DNA of 64,000 nucleotides from Shewanella algae (GCF_009183365.2 NZ_CP068230.1:4369001-4433000), one strand, 5' to 3'. Shown: positions 1 to 7,743, counted from the first letter of the stretch. Notes: generated by a model from the letters alone, not told the origin. Translations and numbers: made by a program.

Positions 1-233
1 CCGATACTGACCTGGGAATAACTGACCCCGGCAGGCAGCAGCCTGGCATAGGCCAACAGCTCCCCGGAACTGCTGCGGCCAAGCAGGTGCATGGCCCCAG
101 CCGCTCTGTCTTTTTCATCCAACTCTGGGTAGGGACAATTTTGCTCTACCACAAAGATATCCACCCTGAGTTTCATCAATTCATAGAGGGTGTCCAAGGT
201 TAACTCAGCAAAGGGTAATAATTGCCACTGCAC
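1..233 (-). CDS. elaA: ElaA-like GNAT N-acetyltransferase (partial, C-terminus outside window)
   Basis: The reverse strand from 233 to the window edge reads without a stop and starts with a GTG codon giving VQWQLLPFAELTLDTLYEL. It continues with the hallmark segment KLRVDIFVVEQNCPYPELDE, closely matching the E. coli ElaA N-terminus (VFVVEQNCPYQDID), followed by HLLGR and LLAYARLLPAG as in that family. ElaA proteins are small (about 150 residues) cytoplasmic GNAT-fold acetyltransferases of uncertain substrate. Only about 77 residues are visible; the acetyl-CoA binding motif lies beyond the edge. The GTG start is the only plausible one in frame and has a weak ribosome binding site, so the exact start is uncertain. 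The gene lies downstream of the emrAB pair on the same strand but is separated from it by a terminator. Confidence 0.8.
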   Translation of the reverse strand, partial: MQWQLLPFAELTLDTLYELMKLRVDIFVVEQNCPYPELDEKDRAAGAMHLLGRSSSGELLAYARLLPAGVSYSQVSI

Positions 234-290
234 GGATAGTACTCTGTTATTTATCGGGAACTCAGCCTACACCAGTCTGAAATTCGGCGC

Positions 291-318
291 AAAAAAATGC
301 CCGCAACAGGGCGGGCCA
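291..318 (-). terminator. Rho-independent terminator of the emrAB operon
   Basis: On the reverse strand a GCCCGC/GCGGGC stem (299-304 with 311-316) with a 6-nt loop is followed by an uninterrupted run of T residues (291-297). It lies 26 nt past the emrB stop and before the elaA-like gene. Confidence 0.75.
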
Positions 319-343
319 AAGGGTATGAAGAAAATGTTTCGGA

Positions 344-1924
344 TTACGCCTGAGGTGCTGCCTTACGGATAGACAGCACGGCCACCACGGCAAGAACCAA
401 CAGGCAGCCCATGATAAAAAACACATCGTTGTAGGCCTGTACATAGGCTTGTTGGGTCATGGTCTGCGCTAATAAGGCCTTGGCTTGTGCCGAAGCCGTG
501 ACCGGATCTGAGCCGGCTGCCTGCAACAGCGCCGCGTTGGCGTTGAGCGCCTCATAGGCTCCGGCACTCACGGCGGGCACGGTTTCCTTGATATGCGCCA
601 GATGCATTCTGGAAAGGTTGTCTGTCAGAGTCGCCACCAGCGCAATCCCAAAGGCGCCGCCCAGGTTGCGCACGACATTGAGCACGGTCGACGCAGATGG
701 CGTTTGCTCAGGCTTGAGATGCATTGTCGCCAGGATCCCAATCGGCACCATGATAAAGGGCTGTCCCAAGGCTCGAACCACCTGCGACGCTATCATTTGC
801 GGTCCGGCATAATCCATGGTCATATGGCTGTTCATGTAATAGCTGAGCGCCAACATGGCAAAACCGAACGCCGCCAGGTAACGGCCGTCAACTTTCTGCA
901 TTAGTCTCGGCACCAGTGGCAACACCAGGAGCTGTGGAAATCCCATCCACATAATGACCTCACCGATTTCCAACGGGCTGTAGTCATGTAGCTGCGACAG
1001 AAACAGCGGGATCATATAGATGGCACCAAACAGCGCCGCCCCCAATAGGAAATAGGCTAAGGTAGAAATAGCAAAGTCTCTCTGCCCAAGAAGCCTTAAA
1101 TTCACCAAAGGTGCAGACTTGCGCAGCTGAATCCAGATAAACAGGCAGATATTGATTGCCGCTATGATGGCCAGATTACGGATCAGATCCGAGCCAAACC
1201 AATCCTTGCGATTACCCTCCTCCAACACCACTTCCAGGCATCCCATCCCCAGCGCCATAGTCACTATCCCTGAATAGTCGGCGTTGCTGAGTTTGTCCCA
1301 GAGAATCGGCTTCTTCTCCAAACCGTAAGCCAACATGGCCATCACTACCAAGCCAGGGGGAAGATTAATGTAAAACAGATAGTGCCAGCTGAGGTGTTCG
1401 GTCAACCAGCCGCCCAGAGTGGGGCCAATGGAAGGCGCAAAAGTTGCCGTTACCCCAAACAATGCCATACCGACGGCGCGTTTTTCAGTGGGCAAGCATT
1501 CGAGAATCAAGCGAAACGCCAGGGGAATAAGGGCGCCACCAAAGAAGCCCTGCAGTGCCCGAAAGGCGATCATCGCCTCCAAATTCCAGGCAAATGAACA
1601 GAGCAGCGAAGCCACAATAAAGGCCAGCGCGTTCCAAAGCAGATAGCGCCGCACCGACAGACCTGTGCTCAACCAGCCGGACAGGGGAATAGCTATCATC
1701 TCGGCCACCAGATAGGCAGTCGAGATCCAGGATCCCTCTTCCAACGTGGCCCCCAGACTACCCTGGATCTCCTTCATCGACGCATTGGTGATCTGAATAT
1801 CCAGAATCGCCATAAAGGCGCCAATCAGGCCGCCGAATACGGCTATCCAGGCGCGGCGTGAGCCGGGTCCATAGCTGTCATCCTGCGACGCGGCAGTGGC
1901 TGCTGTGATTGCAACTTGAGTCAT
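344..1924 (-). CDS. emrB: EmrB/QacA-type MFS multidrug efflux permease (DHA2 family)
   Basis: A 526-residue, strongly hydrophobic protein with the 14-segment layout of DHA2 drug:proton antiporters. Early in the chain FMAILDIQITNASMKEIQG is the family's 'LDxTIVNVA' region of TM1, and WISTAYLVAEMIAIPLSGWL follows as in EmrB. The 'motif C' type sequence GPTLGGWLTEHLSWHYLF is present around residues 165-185. It is the inner-membrane part of a tripartite pump and would pair with the adaptor encoded just upstream (13-nt gap) and an outer-membrane channel such as TolC, which is not in the window. Length matches the family (about 510-530). The substrate cannot be read from the sequence. Confidence 0.93.
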   Translation of the reverse strand: MTQVAITAATAASQDDSYGPGSRRAWIAVFGGLIGAFMAILDIQITNASMKEIQGSLGATLEEGSWISTAYLVAEMIAIPLSGWLSTGLSVRRYLLWNALAFIVASLLCSFAWNLEAMIAFRALQGFFGGALIPLAFRLILECLPTEKRAVGMALFGVTATFAPSIGPTLGGWLTEHLSWHYLFYINLPPGLVVMAMLAYGLEKKPILWDKLSNADYSGIVTMALGMGCLEVVLEEGNRKDWFGSDLIRNLAIIAAINICLFIWIQLRKSAPLVNLRLLGQRDFAISTLAYFLLGAALFGAIYMIPLFLSQLHDYSPLEIGEVIMWMGFPQLLVLPLVPRLMQKVDGRYLAAFGFAMLALSYYMNSHMTMDYAGPQMIASQVVRALGQPFIMVPIGILATMHLKPEQTPSASTVLNVVRNLGGAFGIALVATLTDNLSRMHLAHIKETVPAVSAGAYEALNANAALLQAAGSDPVTASAQAKALLAQTMTQQAYVQAYNDVFFIMGCLLVLAVVAVLSIRKAAPQA

Positions 1925-1937
1925 CTGAGTTCAAGCT

Positions 1938-2987
1938 TCAGCGGCGGGCGATGGCATCAAGGGGGCCACCGGTCTCGGTATCAACACTGACAACGGCACT
2001 GAGTCCGGGCATCACTCTGGCATCTTCTTCTGCCAACTGCAGGCGGATCCTTACCGGGATCCTCTGAACTATCTTGGTAAAGTTACCCGTGGCATTTTCC
2101 GCCGGTAACAGACTGAATTTGGCGCCGGAGGCCGGTGACAGGCTATCGATAACACCAGTAAAGGTTTTGTCGGGAAACGCATCGAGCTTTACCTGCACCG
2201 GCTGACCGGGCTGCATATGCTGGATCTGGGTCTCTTTGAAGTTCGCCGTGATCCATACGGCCCCATCCGGCACCAAACTGAACAGCGACTGCCCCGGCTG
2301 GACGTATTGCCCCACCATGGCGCCGCGTTTGCCCACAACTCCAGAAAATGGAGCCCGCACCTGAGTATCAGCCAGTTGAATTTTAGCCAGTTCCAAACTG
2401 GCACCCGCTTCCTGACTCTTGGCCTCGGCCTGGGTTAATTGGGCATTAAACACTGCCAGTTCCCGCTCTTTGGCATTGAGTGCGGCTTTGGCTTCATCCA
2501 GACGAGCCGCGGCAGAATCGGCAGCGGCCGTCAGCTGATCCACATCATCCTGGGAACTGTAATTTTTCTGTCTGAGTTTTTCGGAGCGCTCCAACTGCTG
2601 ACGGGCACGATGCAAATCTGACTCGGCGGCGACCACTCCTGCCTTGGCCTGAGTGATCAATGCCTGCTGCAGATCGACCTTGGCAGCCAAAGTGGTCAAT
2701 TCGGCTCTGGCACTGTCCAGTGCCGCCTGCTCCTGCGACAACTTGGCCTGATACTGGCTGTCTTCAAGTTGTGCCAACAACTGCCCTGCTTCTACGTGCT
2801 GGTTGTCTGTAATATCGGTTTTAACCACATAACCCGGCACCTTTACACTCAGGTGAGAAATGTCGGTTTCAACATAAGCGTTGTCTGTGGTTTCGATAAA
2901 TCTGAGTTGCTGATACCAGTACCAACCGCCGCCCAAGATGGCCACCAGCAGCACAGATCCCCCAATCAGCATCTTGGGCTTCAACAT
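1938..2987 (-). CDS. emrA: EmrA/HlyD-family membrane fusion protein
   Basis: A 349-residue periplasmic adaptor. Residues 5-25 form one N-terminal membrane anchor (MLIGGSVLLVAILGGGWYWY). Then comes the first lipoyl/barrel-sandwich half (TTDNAYVETDISHLSVKVPG), a long Glu/Ala/Gln-rich coiled-coil hairpin at about residues 85-205, and the second lipoyl half (VRAPFSGVVGKRGAMVGQYV), followed by the beta-barrel segment. 'TTDNAYV' is characteristic of EmrA-type proteins. It is first in the operon, with emrB 13 nt downstream, and is divergent from the LysR gene starting 100 nt away, the usual arrangement for a LysR-controlled efflux pair. Confidence 0.93.
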   Translation of the reverse strand: MLKPKMLIGGSVLLVAILGGGWYWYQQLRFIETTDNAYVETDISHLSVKVPGYVVKTDITDNQHVEAGQLLAQLEDSQYQAKLSQEQAALDSARAELTTLAAKVDLQQALITQAKAGVVAAESDLHRARQQLERSEKLRQKNYSSQDDVDQLTAAADSAAARLDEAKAALNAKERELAVFNAQLTQAEAKSQEAGASLELAKIQLADTQVRAPFSGVVGKRGAMVGQYVQPGQSLFSLVPDGAVWITANFKETQIQHMQPGQPVQVKLDAFPDKTFTGVIDSLSPASGAKFSLLPAENATGNFTKIVQRIPVRIRLQLAEEDARVMPGLSAVVSVDTETGGPLDAIARR

Positions 2988-3087
2988 AATTAGACTCCTG
3001 AATTTTGGAGTGGTATTTTACAACTGTCTCAGCAGATTTATTAGATGCCATACACTCAACCCACTGTTTCACAGGTGTAACAATAAT

Positions 3088-4062
3088 ATGGATCTCAATC
3101 GGGTACAGATTTTTGCGCAAGTTGTTGATAAAGGAAGCTTTACTGCCGCAGCCAAGGCGATGGGCATCACCAAAGCGACCGTCAGCCGTAAGATAGCCGA
3201 GTTGGAGCACAGCACAGGGGTACAGCTGTTGTTGCGCACCACCCGCAGCCTGAAACTGACTGAGGCAGGTTCAATTTACTTCAACAAAGTCAATAAAATA
3301 CTCACAGATTTACGCAGCGCCGAAGATCAACTCAGCGCCAGCCAACAGACAATCCGTGGTAATTTGCGTATCGTTTGCCCGATAGAGTTTGGCCAACAGG
3401 CACTCGGTCCTGTGATCGCCAGGTTTCTGGAAGACTATCCGCAAATGCAGATAGAAGCCGAGCTGACCAACCGCAAGGTGGATATGGTCGAAGAAGGTGT
3501 CGATGTGATGTTTCATGTCCAGGGATTGGATGACCCCAGACTGGAACACTTTCGCCTGGTACATGCCCACAAGGTGTTGATGGCCAGCCCGGAATATCTA
3601 GAGAGGTTCGGCACGCCAACGACACCCGATGAACTGCTTAACCACAGAGGAATACGCCTGGCATCGCCCTACATAGATGGCAATTGGCGGATTTTTGATG
3701 GCAAGCAGTGGCAAGAGATAGTCCCCGACTGTCGCTTGCAGGTCAACAATATCACCCTGGCCAGAGAAGCCGCTATAGATGGCCTTGGGATCGCCAGCCT
3801 ACCTATGATGATCGCCCATGATGCGCTGCAACGGGGTGACTTGTTGCCGATACTGCAGGACTTTCCCATGGAACATGTCACCATCAATCTCATCTACCCC
3901 AAGCGTGCCTATCTACCGAGAAAGTGCCGCACCTTTGTTGAATACTTTTATGAGGCGCTATTTCAGCGCTGGGGCAGTCTGGTACTGGACATCCCTCCCT
4001 ATGTCATTCCCCCGGAGAATTTGGCCCAGATGACCCCGACCAATATCTGCTGTGACCAATGA
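3088..4062 (+). CDS. LysR-family transcriptional regulator
   Basis: 324 residues from the ATG at 3088, chosen because MDLNRVQIFAQVVDKGSFTA is the usual LysR N-terminus and an AGGTG-like site lies upstream; the longer reading frame upstream has no such support. Residues 1-60 hold the winged helix-turn-helix (GSFTAAAKAMGITKATVSRK), followed by a linker helix and the periplasmic-binding-like effector domain (GNLRIVCPIEFGQQALGPVI). The protein resembles the DsdC/YhjC-like 'CRG' group of LysR proteins. It is transcribed away from emrA and probably controls the emrAB promoter in the shared 100-bp gap; the effector is unknown. Confidence 0.9.
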   Translation: MDLNRVQIFAQVVDKGSFTAAAKAMGITKATVSRKIAELEHSTGVQLLLRTTRSLKLTEAGSIYFNKVNKILTDLRSAEDQLSASQQTIRGNLRIVCPIEFGQQALGPVIARFLEDYPQMQIEAELTNRKVDMVEEGVDVMFHVQGLDDPRLEHFRLVHAHKVLMASPEYLERFGTPTTPDELLNHRGIRLASPYIDGNWRIFDGKQWQEIVPDCRLQVNNITLAREAAIDGLGIASLPMMIAHDALQRGDLLPILQDFPMEHVTINLIYPKRAYLPRKCRTFVEYFYEALFQRWGSLVLDIPPYVIPPENLAQMTPTNICCDQ

Positions 4063-4164
4063 GGGTTTGCTTTTCCGATCTCCTTGGGCTATGGTGAGGG
4101 CCAGTTAGATTTTTTCCCTTATTTTTAAGTGCTTGCACTTGCATTGATGTTGCGGAGTCTCATT

Positions 4165-4218
4165 ATGTACAGTCACACTTTACCTCTCAAGAGCACTTCA
4201 CTGACATTTCCAGTGTAA
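4165..4218 (+). CDS. Possible 17-residue small ORF or leader peptide
   Basis: ATG at 4165 has a GGAG site 7 nt upstream (4154-4157) and reads MYSHTLPLKSTSLTFPV before a TAA at 4216. The stop abuts directly on a strong hairpin (4219-4242), and the Rnk-like gene begins 69 nt later. Arrangement and spacing suggest translation and possibly an attenuator-like role, but there is no homology to support it. It could be fortuitous. Confidence 0.35.
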   Translation: MYSHTLPLKSTSLTFPV

Positions 4219-4242
4219 GCCGGGTGCGGCCACGCATCCGGC
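4219..4242 (+). other. Hairpin following the 17-codon ORF
   Basis: GCCGGGTGCG (4219-4228) pairs with CGCATCCGGC (4233-4242) over 10 bp with one G-T pair and a 4-nt loop. No T-run follows, so it is not a standard terminator; a TTTTC stretch lies about 10 nt further on. It sits between the small ORF and the Rnk-like gene and may shape that transcript. Confidence 0.6.
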
Positions 4243-4287
4243 AGTAGCAAAGTTTTCTATTCATTTTCCGTTTCAGCCTGTGAGGTT

Positions 4288-4683
4288 GTGGTGGTGTATA
4301 AATCTTTGTCTGCACTGGCAGATCTATTTTCATTCAAAACATCGCAGCTCTATCTGCAAAACTCGTTCAATGTGTCGTTGAGGCCACTGACCCTGGCATC
4401 GGTGATCGCCAGGCTGGCACAGCCCTGTCCCGGCGGCGGTGTGGTGCACCCGGGAACCAAGGCGCGTCTGCAAAACCTGAAAACCGGCGAGTTTCTGGAG
4501 GTGGAGTTGGTTTATCCACAACAACATGATCCCGACTCCGGCCGCTACTCTGTATTGTCCGATCTGGGTGAGGCCCTGCTCGGATGTACGCTGGATGATC
4601 TGATTGAAGTGGATGTACCGGGTGGCCCTGTGCTGTTTCAGATCCTGTCCCTGAACCAGCCAAGGCCCTGCCTGCCGGCCTGA
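4288..4683 (+). CDS. rnk: Rnk / GreA-GreB C-terminal family protein
   Basis: 131 residues if the GTG at 4288 is the start (GTG GTG GTG TAT; there is no ATG in frame, so the exact start is uncertain). Residues about 50-125 match the GreA/GreB/Rnk C-terminal FKBP-like domain: VVHPGTKARLQNLKTGEFLE, then VELVYP and GEALLGCTLDDLIEVDVPGG, the conserved 'ALLG...G' and 'PGG' signatures. Rnk proteins bind RNA polymerase near the secondary channel and in E. coli affect nucleoside diphosphate kinase levels. The N-terminal part is poorly conserved relative to E. coli Rnk and no long GreA-type coiled coil is present. The protein is probably cytoplasmic; its role here is inferred. Confidence 0.75.
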   Translation: MVVYKSLSALADLFSFKTSQLYLQNSFNVSLRPLTLASVIARLAQPCPGGGVVHPGTKARLQNLKTGEFLEVELVYPQQHDPDSGRYSVLSDLGEALLGCTLDDLIEVDVPGGPVLFQILSLNQPRPCLPA

Positions 4684-4829
4684 TTGCATGCTTATTGACG
4701 CTTAAAAAGAGGAGACAGTGCCTTGAAGTGTTTAACTCAGCCGTGAATGGCCCGGACAGGATGATCCGGGGTTTGGCTTAATCCTCGACGGCCACCGCCT
4801 CTTTCCCGGTCGGTCGAAGGGGAAACAGC

Positions 4830-4863
4830 CCTCTCTCTGGCAAAGCGGCGGCGTAGAGAGAGG
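4830..4863 (+). other. Hairpin in the 5' leader of the small basic protein gene
   Basis: CCTCTCTCT (4830-4838) pairs perfectly with AGAGAGAGG (4855-4863), leaving a 16-nt loop, 9 nt before the GAGGAG ribosome binding site (4872-4877). The 200-nt stretch 4684-4885 contains no other convincing gene. It also has a second strong GAGGAG (about 4711-4716) in front of a seven-codon TTG ORF. The hairpin may modulate translation of the small gene. Confidence 0.45.
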
Positions 4864-4885
4864 TCATTGAAGAGGAGATACGCTC

Positions 4886-4975
4886 ATGAGTAAAGAAAAA
4901 GCAAAGAAAAAACCGACTAAATCCCTGAAAGAAAAACGACGGGAAAAACGCGAAAAACGCGCAGATCAGGAGTAA
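4886..4975 (+). CDS. 29-residue Lys/Arg-rich small protein
   Basis: ATG at 4886 follows an excellent GAGGAG site 8 nt upstream and encodes a 29-residue, extremely basic peptide: MSKEKAKKKPTKSLKEKR, then alternating REKREKR and an acidic end (ADQE). The sequence resembles the 43-residue basic protein at 7572-7703 (shared lysine-rich head, proline, then S-x-KEKR core), which suggests a family. No known domain is recognised. It could bind nucleic acid or the ribosome, but that is only inferred from charge. A terminator follows at 5291-5315. Confidence 0.6.
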   Translation: MSKEKAKKKPTKSLKEKRREKREKRADQE

Positions 4976-4988
4976 TCCCAAACTACTC

Positions 4989-5274
4989 CTTAGGGAAGGT
5001 GAAAATAAGTCCCATGTGTGCTCTGCGTCGGCTTACAGGCCTGAATGCAAGGCGTGGTTCGCAGCAAATGGCCTAGTCCTTTGCAAGAAACACAACACAG
5101 CAGGCAGGCCTGTAAGCCACGCCCTTCGGGGCTTTCACAGCAACGGGCTCTCTGCGTTATCCGACTTCGACAGGCCCCGGCATGCCTTCAGTCAGATGCC
5201 TTGAACGCCAATTGCTGTGTAAGCCACTCTCTACAAAAGAGAGTGCCACGAGGACTTGTTCGCACCTTCCTTAG
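4989..5274. repeat. Interspersed MITE-like repeat element, copy A
   Basis: A 286-bp non-coding unit bounded by imperfect inverted ends: 4989-5010 (CTTAGGGAAGGTG...AAGT) and 5254-5274 (ACTTGTTCGCACCTTCCTTAG), which read alike on opposite strands. Its left part (about 4989-5090) is strongly similar to the reverse complement of 7237-7345, sharing GTGCTCTGCGTCGGCTT, TGCAAGGCGTG, TTCGCAGC and GTCCTTTGC in the same order. An internal perfect 14-bp inverted repeat lies at 5030-5043 and 5105-5118. It occupies the intergenic space 4976-5290, in which I see no gene. Confidence 0.75.
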
Positions 5275-5290
5275 TTTCGAGCCACCTTTT

Positions 5291-5315
5291 GGGCGCCTTA
5301 GGGCGCCCCTTTTTT
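5291..5315 (+). terminator. Rho-independent terminator downstream of the small basic protein
   Basis: GGGCGCC (5291-5297) and GGCGCCC (5302-5308) form a perfect 7-bp stem with a TTAG loop, followed by C and six T. It lies between the rightward small gene and the end of the leftward AraC gene. Confidence 0.85.
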
Positions 5316-6118
5316 CAAGGCAAGACAAGCGCACTTCCTTGGGCCAGCTGTTGCCTGTAGGCCTGTGGTGTACAACCTGCGTACTTGCGAAACAGGCTGA
5401 TGAAAGGCGAAGTCTGGTGGTAACCCAGCGTCAGTGCCACCTCCTTCACTGAAATCGCTTGTCGCAGCAGCTGCAAACTGTGGATAAAGCGATAGCGTTG
5501 CCGCCACTCGGTATAGTTCATTCCAAGCCTTGCCTGGCACAAGCGCGCCAAAGTGCGTTCTGTGGTACCTAAGGTATTGGCCCAGGCGGCAAAACTGCGC
5601 CCGCCCTCAGGCTCGGCTTCCAGCTCGGCAGCTATGGCCTGCAACATGGGATGGTCGGTTACCGGTAAAAAGGGTTGTACTTCCCTGGCCTGACTCAGCT
5701 GATCCAACAGCACCTTTAGCAGTCTTTGATCCTCAGGTGTATGTGCCAGCTCTACACCTCTTGAGTTCAAGTCCATCAAAATAGCTTCCGCTATCGGGCT
5801 CAACTCCAGCAGGCAGATATGCTTGGGCAGCCTGGCAGCCAGTTCCAGTGGCAGATTCATTGAACTGTACTGCACGCAGCGGCGCATGTAGCTCTCATGC
5901 TTTACTCCGGCCGGGATCCAGATACCGCACTGCGACAACGACATAAAGCGCCGTCCTTGAGCCACCAGTTCCATCAAACCGCCGCGGCTCAGTTGCAGTT
6001 GCCCCCAGACATGACTGTGCATGGGCGTCAGCGTATCGGGTGAAAATTGCTGGTAGTAGAAGAATACCTGCGAACCGTCACCGGGATGCTGCTCAGGTGG
6101 ATGATAGATATTGGCCAT
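5315..6118 (-). CDS. AraC-family transcriptional regulator with N-terminal cupin domain
   Basis: 267 residues from the ATG at 6118, giving MANIYHPPEQHPGDG; a GTG 18 codons further upstream is the alternative. The N-terminal half looks like a cupin/AraC_binding sensor (MHSHVWGQLQLSRGG, then GIWIPAGVKHES with metal- or ligand-type histidines). The C-terminal 100 residues hold the double helix-turn-helix, with RTLARLCQARLGMNYTEWRQ and the signature KEVALTLGYHQTSPFISLFR followed by AGCTPQAYR. It is divergent from the EamA exporter gene starting 137 nt away, and regulators of this YpdC/NimR-like type often control such a neighbouring exporter; that link is inferred. The intergenic region contains AT-rich dyad-like sequence near 6155-6175. 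Confidence 0.88.
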   Translation of the reverse strand: MANIYHPPEQHPGDGSQVFFYYQQFSPDTLTPMHSHVWGQLQLSRGGLMELVAQGRRFMSLSQCGIWIPAGVKHESYMRRCVQYSSMNLPLELAARLPKHICLLELSPIAEAILMDLNSRGVELAHTPEDQRLLKVLLDQLSQAREVQPFLPVTDHPMLQAIAAELEAEPEGGRSFAAWANTLGTTERTLARLCQARLGMNYTEWRQRYRFIHSLQLLRQAISVKEVALTLGYHQTSPFISLFRKYAGCTPQAYRQQLAQGSALVLP

Positions 6119-6255
6119 ATACAAATGTCCGAAGGCGGGTTGACTTTGTCTGATAACAGATATGTATATCACATAAGACGTGGAATAATCTGCCCCGTAT
6201 TATCCAACCCAGGTTTGTCTGTTGAGCCTTGCCCGTAGTTCTGAGGAGCCCTGTT

Positions 6256-7143
6256 TTGTATCTGTTTCCCTTGTTGGCCGTAGCCATCTGGGCCGGCAAT
6301 AGTCTGGTCAATAAACTTTCCGCCGGTGTCATAGCGCCGGAAGCCATCTCTTTCTACCGTTGGGCTTTTGCACTTTTGCTCTTGACCCCAGTGCTGCTCC
6401 CCGGGGTTTGGCGCCGCCGCGCCATGATCCGTCCCCATCTTGGCAAACTCGCCGTGCTGGCAAGCCTGGGAATGGTGCTGAACCAAAGCCTGGCGTATTT
6501 TGCCGCCGCGACCACCAGCGCCACTAATATGGCATTGATCACCTCTCTGGTGCCGGTTCTCAGCCTGTTACTGGCGGTGCCTTTGCTCGGGGTGAGGCTT
6601 TCCAAATTGGCACTGCTGGGCGCCTTTATCTCTTTCAGCGGTTTACTGTTTATGCTCAGCCAAGGCGACTTGGCCAGGCTGTCTACCTCAGTGGTACCCG
6701 GCGATCTCTTGTTACTGCTGGCCGCCGTGGTCTACGCCCTCTACGGCGTGCTATTAAAACGCTGGTCGCTGCAACTGCCGACCTGGGACCTGCTGTATAT
6801 GCAGATACTGTTCGCCGTGTTCATGCTGTCGCCTCTGCTGCTCTTTGCCAGCAGTATCAGCATCACCCAGGCTTCACTGCCCTTGATAGCCTATGCCGCT
6901 ATCTGTGCCTCGATTCTGGCGCCCTGGGCCTGGATCAAGGCGATTGCCCTGCTGGGCACAGAGAGAACCGCCATCTTTATGAACCTGATGCCAATCTTCA
7001 CCGCCGTGCTGGCATCCACGTTACTGGGTGAGCAGTTGGGAGTCCCTCACTATGTCGGCGGTGCCTTGGTGCTGACCGGGGTCAGCCTGGTGCAGTATCG
7101 TGCCAGACGCCCAAGAGCCATGCTCAAGGCGGAAGCACTTTAA
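6256..7143 (+). CDS. EamA/DMT-superfamily transporter
   Basis: About 295 residues with ten predicted membrane segments in two EamA repeats, the second beginning near VPGDLLLLLAAVVYALYGVL. The start is placed at TTG 6256 because a GAGGAG site (6243-6248) precedes it by 7 nt and the chain then begins directly in TM1 (LYLFPLLAVAIWAGNSLVNK); a TTG at 6229 is the in-frame alternative. Family members export amino acids, purines or other small metabolites across the inner membrane; the substrate is not readable. It is paired divergently with the AraC regulator. No clear terminator follows; the next 430 nt contain a repeat copy and a small gene. Confidence 0.87.
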   Translation: MYLFPLLAVAIWAGNSLVNKLSAGVIAPEAISFYRWAFALLLLTPVLLPGVWRRRAMIRPHLGKLAVLASLGMVLNQSLAYFAAATTSATNMALITSLVPVLSLLLAVPLLGVRLSKLALLGAFISFSGLLFMLSQGDLARLSTSVVPGDLLLLLAAVVYALYGVLLKRWSLQLPTWDLLYMQILFAVFMLSPLLLFASSISITQASLPLIAYAAICASILAPWAWIKAIALLGTERTAIFMNLMPIFTAVLASTLLGEQLGVPHYVGGALVLTGVSLVQYRARRPRAMLKAEAL

Positions 7144-7236
7144 AGAAGGGTTGTGGCAGCGACTGATTCGCCCAGGCTTTCACTCACTCTCTCACACAAT
7201 CTTTCGCACGGCCCTGGCCACTTTGTAGTGAAATAC

Positions 7237-7345
7237 TCTTAGGAAATTCCCGCAAAGGACCAGGGCTATTGGCTGCGAAACACGCCTTGCATATAGGCAC
7301 GCAAGCCGACGCAGAGCACAGATAAAACTTGTTCGCGCTCCTTAG
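7237..7345. repeat. Interspersed repeat element, copy B
   Basis: This 109-bp segment, read as reverse complement, aligns with the left part of the element at 4989-5274: CTAAGGAGCGCGAACAAGT at its edge, then GTGCTCTGCGTCGGCTTG, ATGCAAGGCGTG, TTCGCAGC and GGTCCTTTGC. Both outer edges read CTTAGGA / CTAAGGA. It lacks the second half of copy A. The rest of 7144-7571 has only short dyads (for example GGGG-N7-CCCC near 7527) and no recognised gene. Confidence 0.7.
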
Positions 7346-7571
7346 TCAAATACCATCTCAAAAACAAAAACTTATTCTCAAATATTCTATTGAAGCCGAC
7401 AGCAGTATTTCGGTAACAGGCGTAAAATATCCGAGTCGGCCCTGGCCGACCAACTGGTTGAATCACGCCGGTGTCTGACTGACCGGTATGCCAGCTGTAA
7501 GTGGATCTTAAATTGCAGGAAGCGGGGAGATAAACCCCAGCCAGGCTTTCGCTATCAATGGAATCAACACC

Positions 7572-7703
7572 ATGAAAGAGCACAGAAACAGCAAAGAGCA
7601 AAAGAAGAAACCCATGCACTCTGCCAAGGAGAAGCGGGCCGCCAAAATGGCCAAGAAGCAGGCCAAACTCAATCCTGTGGAGAATATCAAACAAGGCAAA
7701 TGA
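7572..7703 (+). CDS. 43-residue Lys-rich small protein
   Basis: ATG at 7572 encodes a 43-residue basic peptide beginning MKEHRNSKEQKKKPMHSAKE and continuing KRAAKMAKKQAKL, ending at TGA 7701-7703. A strong terminator follows 40 nt later, supporting a transcribed unit. The ribosome binding site is weak. It shares a K-rich head, a proline and an S-x-KEKR core with the 29-residue protein at 4886-4975, and each is the gene nearest to a copy of the same interspersed repeat. No domain is recognised. A longer open frame on the opposite strand covers it but has no coding character. Confidence 0.6.
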   Translation: MKEHRNSKEQKKKPMHSAKEKRAAKMAKKQAKLNPVENIKQGK

Positions 7704-7743
7704 CCCTCTCCCTTCACAGCCCCAGTTTGGCAATAGATAAAAC

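Noticed and set aside
190..372. 60-codon forward ORF between the acetyltransferase and emrB
   Set aside because: It is antisense to the elaA-like start and the emrB terminator and has no ribosome binding site.
5045..5452. 135-codon forward frame across repeat copy A into the AraC gene
   Set aside because: It starts inside the repeat, runs through a terminator and ends antisense to the AraC regulator. No coding character.
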